Origin: Trichomonas vaginalis G3
Lineage: Eukaryota > Parabasalia > Trichomonadida > Trichomonadidae
DNA length: 64,000 nt
Assembly (NCBI RefSeq): GCF_026262505.1
Contig: NC_067206.1
Span: forward strand, 13,946,205-14,010,204
Direction of reading: 5' to 3'
Every line of letters starts with the position of its first letter. The first letter of the stretch is position 1. The notes under the pieces are model-generated. The model had not been told where the DNA came from. It saw only the letters and a program-made list of their open reading frames with translations, and searched no databases. A program made the translations under genes and the position numbers. Below are positions 62,193 to 64,000 of the stretch, in pieces.

Positions 62193-63245
62193 CTCTTGAA
62201 ATGATGAATGTAAAACGATAAAAACTTCTTTTCAATGAATTTATGAATGAGTGTAATTTTTGTAAAGTATTTTTCATATAAACGCCGGAAAAGGCTAAAT
62301 CTGTGTTTAACATCGATAAATAGATATCTTTTATATTTGGTACGATGGTTTGACATATTTTGACAACAATTGAAAGAAATTGAATGGTTTTATAACAAAA
62401 TTCTGAGAAATTGCGATTTTCAACCCAACATCGTTGTATTCAGGGACATAAATATTATTAGGCATTATCTTTTAAGGCATCATATAATGAAATTACCCAT
62501 CTTTAAGGGTGCACACGAGAGGATCATGTAAACTTCAGAATTTAGAACCTTATTTTTAGGCATTATCTTGGCTACCTATTTAGGCTCGAAAAGCAAAACA
62601 TATCAAAAAATACAACTTGACTCCATTATGACCCTTTCATGGAGGTAGTTTTTATCCGCTAGTATTTTCCCTTTGAATCTCTTTACAATTCGAAATCAAA
62701 TTCAAAACTCAGTAGAAGAAAGGAAGAATCGACTTACTACGGTTGTAATACGAATAAATACATATATTTAATTATTTTTATTTACATAATAATTGTTTGA
62801 AGCTCATATTCCAACAAATTTTTAAATAAAAACATTAAAATGTTGAAAATGTTCATATATTTTAATAGGGTTTTGGCACTTTATTGAGGAATTACTACAT
62901 ACATAGTCGAACTGAACTTGATATTTTGAAATTTAAATTATTTATCAAAATTAAAATTTAACTTGAAATTTATAATTATTTAGTCATATTTTGCATAATT
63001 CTGTTGTAAACAGAAATTCATCAAAAGTGACACCTCAGAAAAGCTAAAATATTGAATTTTTGGAACTTTTGATAGAGCATGTTTTTAAATATTAATTAAA
63101 GTAAATGTATATTTTGTAAAGATTCTTTTTAATAAAAAATAAAATTTTGAAGAAGAACACAAAATCTTCTGAAAAATAATATCACATAAACTCATATTAT
63201 TTTCTAATATATAACTATTTTATATAAAAATCAAATTCAATGATC
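62193..63245. other. Host intergenic stretch
   Basis: AT-rich; no gene is supported. Words such as GGCATTATCTT recur at 62461 and 62558. Nothing further. Confidence 0.5.
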
Positions 63246-64000
63246 TTAAAAGCGAAGGATAAACCTCAAAATTTACGAATATAATGAGTGGGAATATAAT
63301 GCTTATCTATCATAAAACCATATGAAATATCAATTTTTGCTTTACGCCTAATTTTTGACGACAATTAGCAAAAAATGTTAAATGTTAACACTCAGTCCAT
63401 TTGAATATGAAAAATAAAATTGACTTTGATTAAATGTTTTTATTTATCATGCAATTCTTCTTGCGACCAAAGATTTGAATAAAATTTCAAAAAAAAAAGA
63501 TAGCTTAAAAAATAATATACGGTAGTGTTTACTAATAGATGAATAGTATATAAATTCTATTAAAATGGATTTGATCCAAAAAAATATAAAACCAAAAATA
63601 ATTGTTATAATTTAAATGAAGAAGTAATTTAAAACGATTTTATTTATGATCAAATTTTATATATTTTTTGGATCAAATCCATTTTAATAGAATTTATATA
63701 CTATTCATCTATTAGTAAACACTACCGTATATTATTTTTTAAGCTATCTTATTTTTTGAACTTTTATTCAAATCTTTGGTCGCAAGAAGAATTGCATGAT
63801 AAATAAAAACATTTAATCAAAGTCAATTTTATTTTTCATATTCAAATGGACTGAGTGTTAACATTTAACATTTTTTGCTAATTGTCGTCAAAAATTAGGC
63901 GTAAAGCAAAAATTGATATTTCATATGGTTTTATGATAGATAAGCATTATATTCCCACTCATTATATTCGTAAATTTTGAGGTTTATCCTTCGCTTTTAA
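63246..64000. repeat. Foldback element with ~340-bp inverted arms
   Basis: The left arm 63246-63590 and right arm 63655-64000 are near-perfect inverse copies around a ~65-bp spacer. The right arm may continue past the window. Small differences between arms (for example around 63490 and 63755) argue against a pure assembly artefact. No gene inside. It could be a foldback transposon or two head-to-head repeat copies. Confidence 0.85.

Overview
The window looks like AT-rich nuclear DNA of a trichomonad parabasalid (Trichomonas/Tritrichomonas type). Reasons: intronless, tightly packed host genes; TAAA at or just after most host stop codons; initiator-like TCAYWYW motifs a few bases before some start codons; a DUF3447-type ankyrin gene; a trichomonad glycine-rich family gene; and large Polinton (Maverick) elements. 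The species assignment is inference.

Layout. Positions 1 to about 7915 hold the right part of a first, very AT-rich Polinton-like element (E1): a repeat-rich fibre gene running off the window edge, several unknown structural genes, and interrupted packaging ATPase and major capsid loci. After about 2.3 kb of gene-poor DNA, a second Polinton (E2) spans 10188-37535, with 56-bp terminal inverted repeats at 10198-10253 and 37468-37523. E2 encodes a D12-class adenine methyltransferase, a fibre, integrase, protein-primed DNA polymerase, FtsK/HerA-type ATPase, SF3 helicase, and penton-like and major capsid proteins. Many of its genes are interrupted (of the order of two dozen breaks), although the methyltransferase, the ATPase and a 282-aa structural gene read as whole. 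E2 carries two secondary insertions. One is a tandem hairpin array (11573-12867). The other is a 1.6-kb non-autonomous DNA transposon (25298-26895) with an 8-bp target duplication. E2 also holds a satellite zone (22190-25289) of palindromes and inverted blocks around one gene.

From 37536 onward the DNA is host. It contains a 1.3-kb hairpin array (39289-40572), a B-box/TLDc protein gene, decayed gene remnants, a MORN protein, an ARM-fold protein, the spliceosome-disassembly factor TFIP11/Ntr1, and a frameshifted ankyrin gene. These are followed by remnants of a DEAH helicase and a glycine-rich protein, a four-helix membrane protein, a small acidic protein, and a foldback repeat with about 340-bp arms at the right edge.

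The most unusual signal is a family of hairpin arrays at four separate places: inside E2 (11573-12867), at 39289-40572, just upstream of the MORN gene (50041-50301), and just upstream of the membrane-protein gene (60168-60350, decayed). In each, two hairpin classes alternate: class A with a 27-nt core (10-bp stem, 7-nt loop) and class B with a 24-nt core (8-bp stem, 8-nt loop closed by AT/AT). Stem sequences change freely while pairing, loop length and alternation are kept. I know of no described family with this design, but novelty cannot be tested here.
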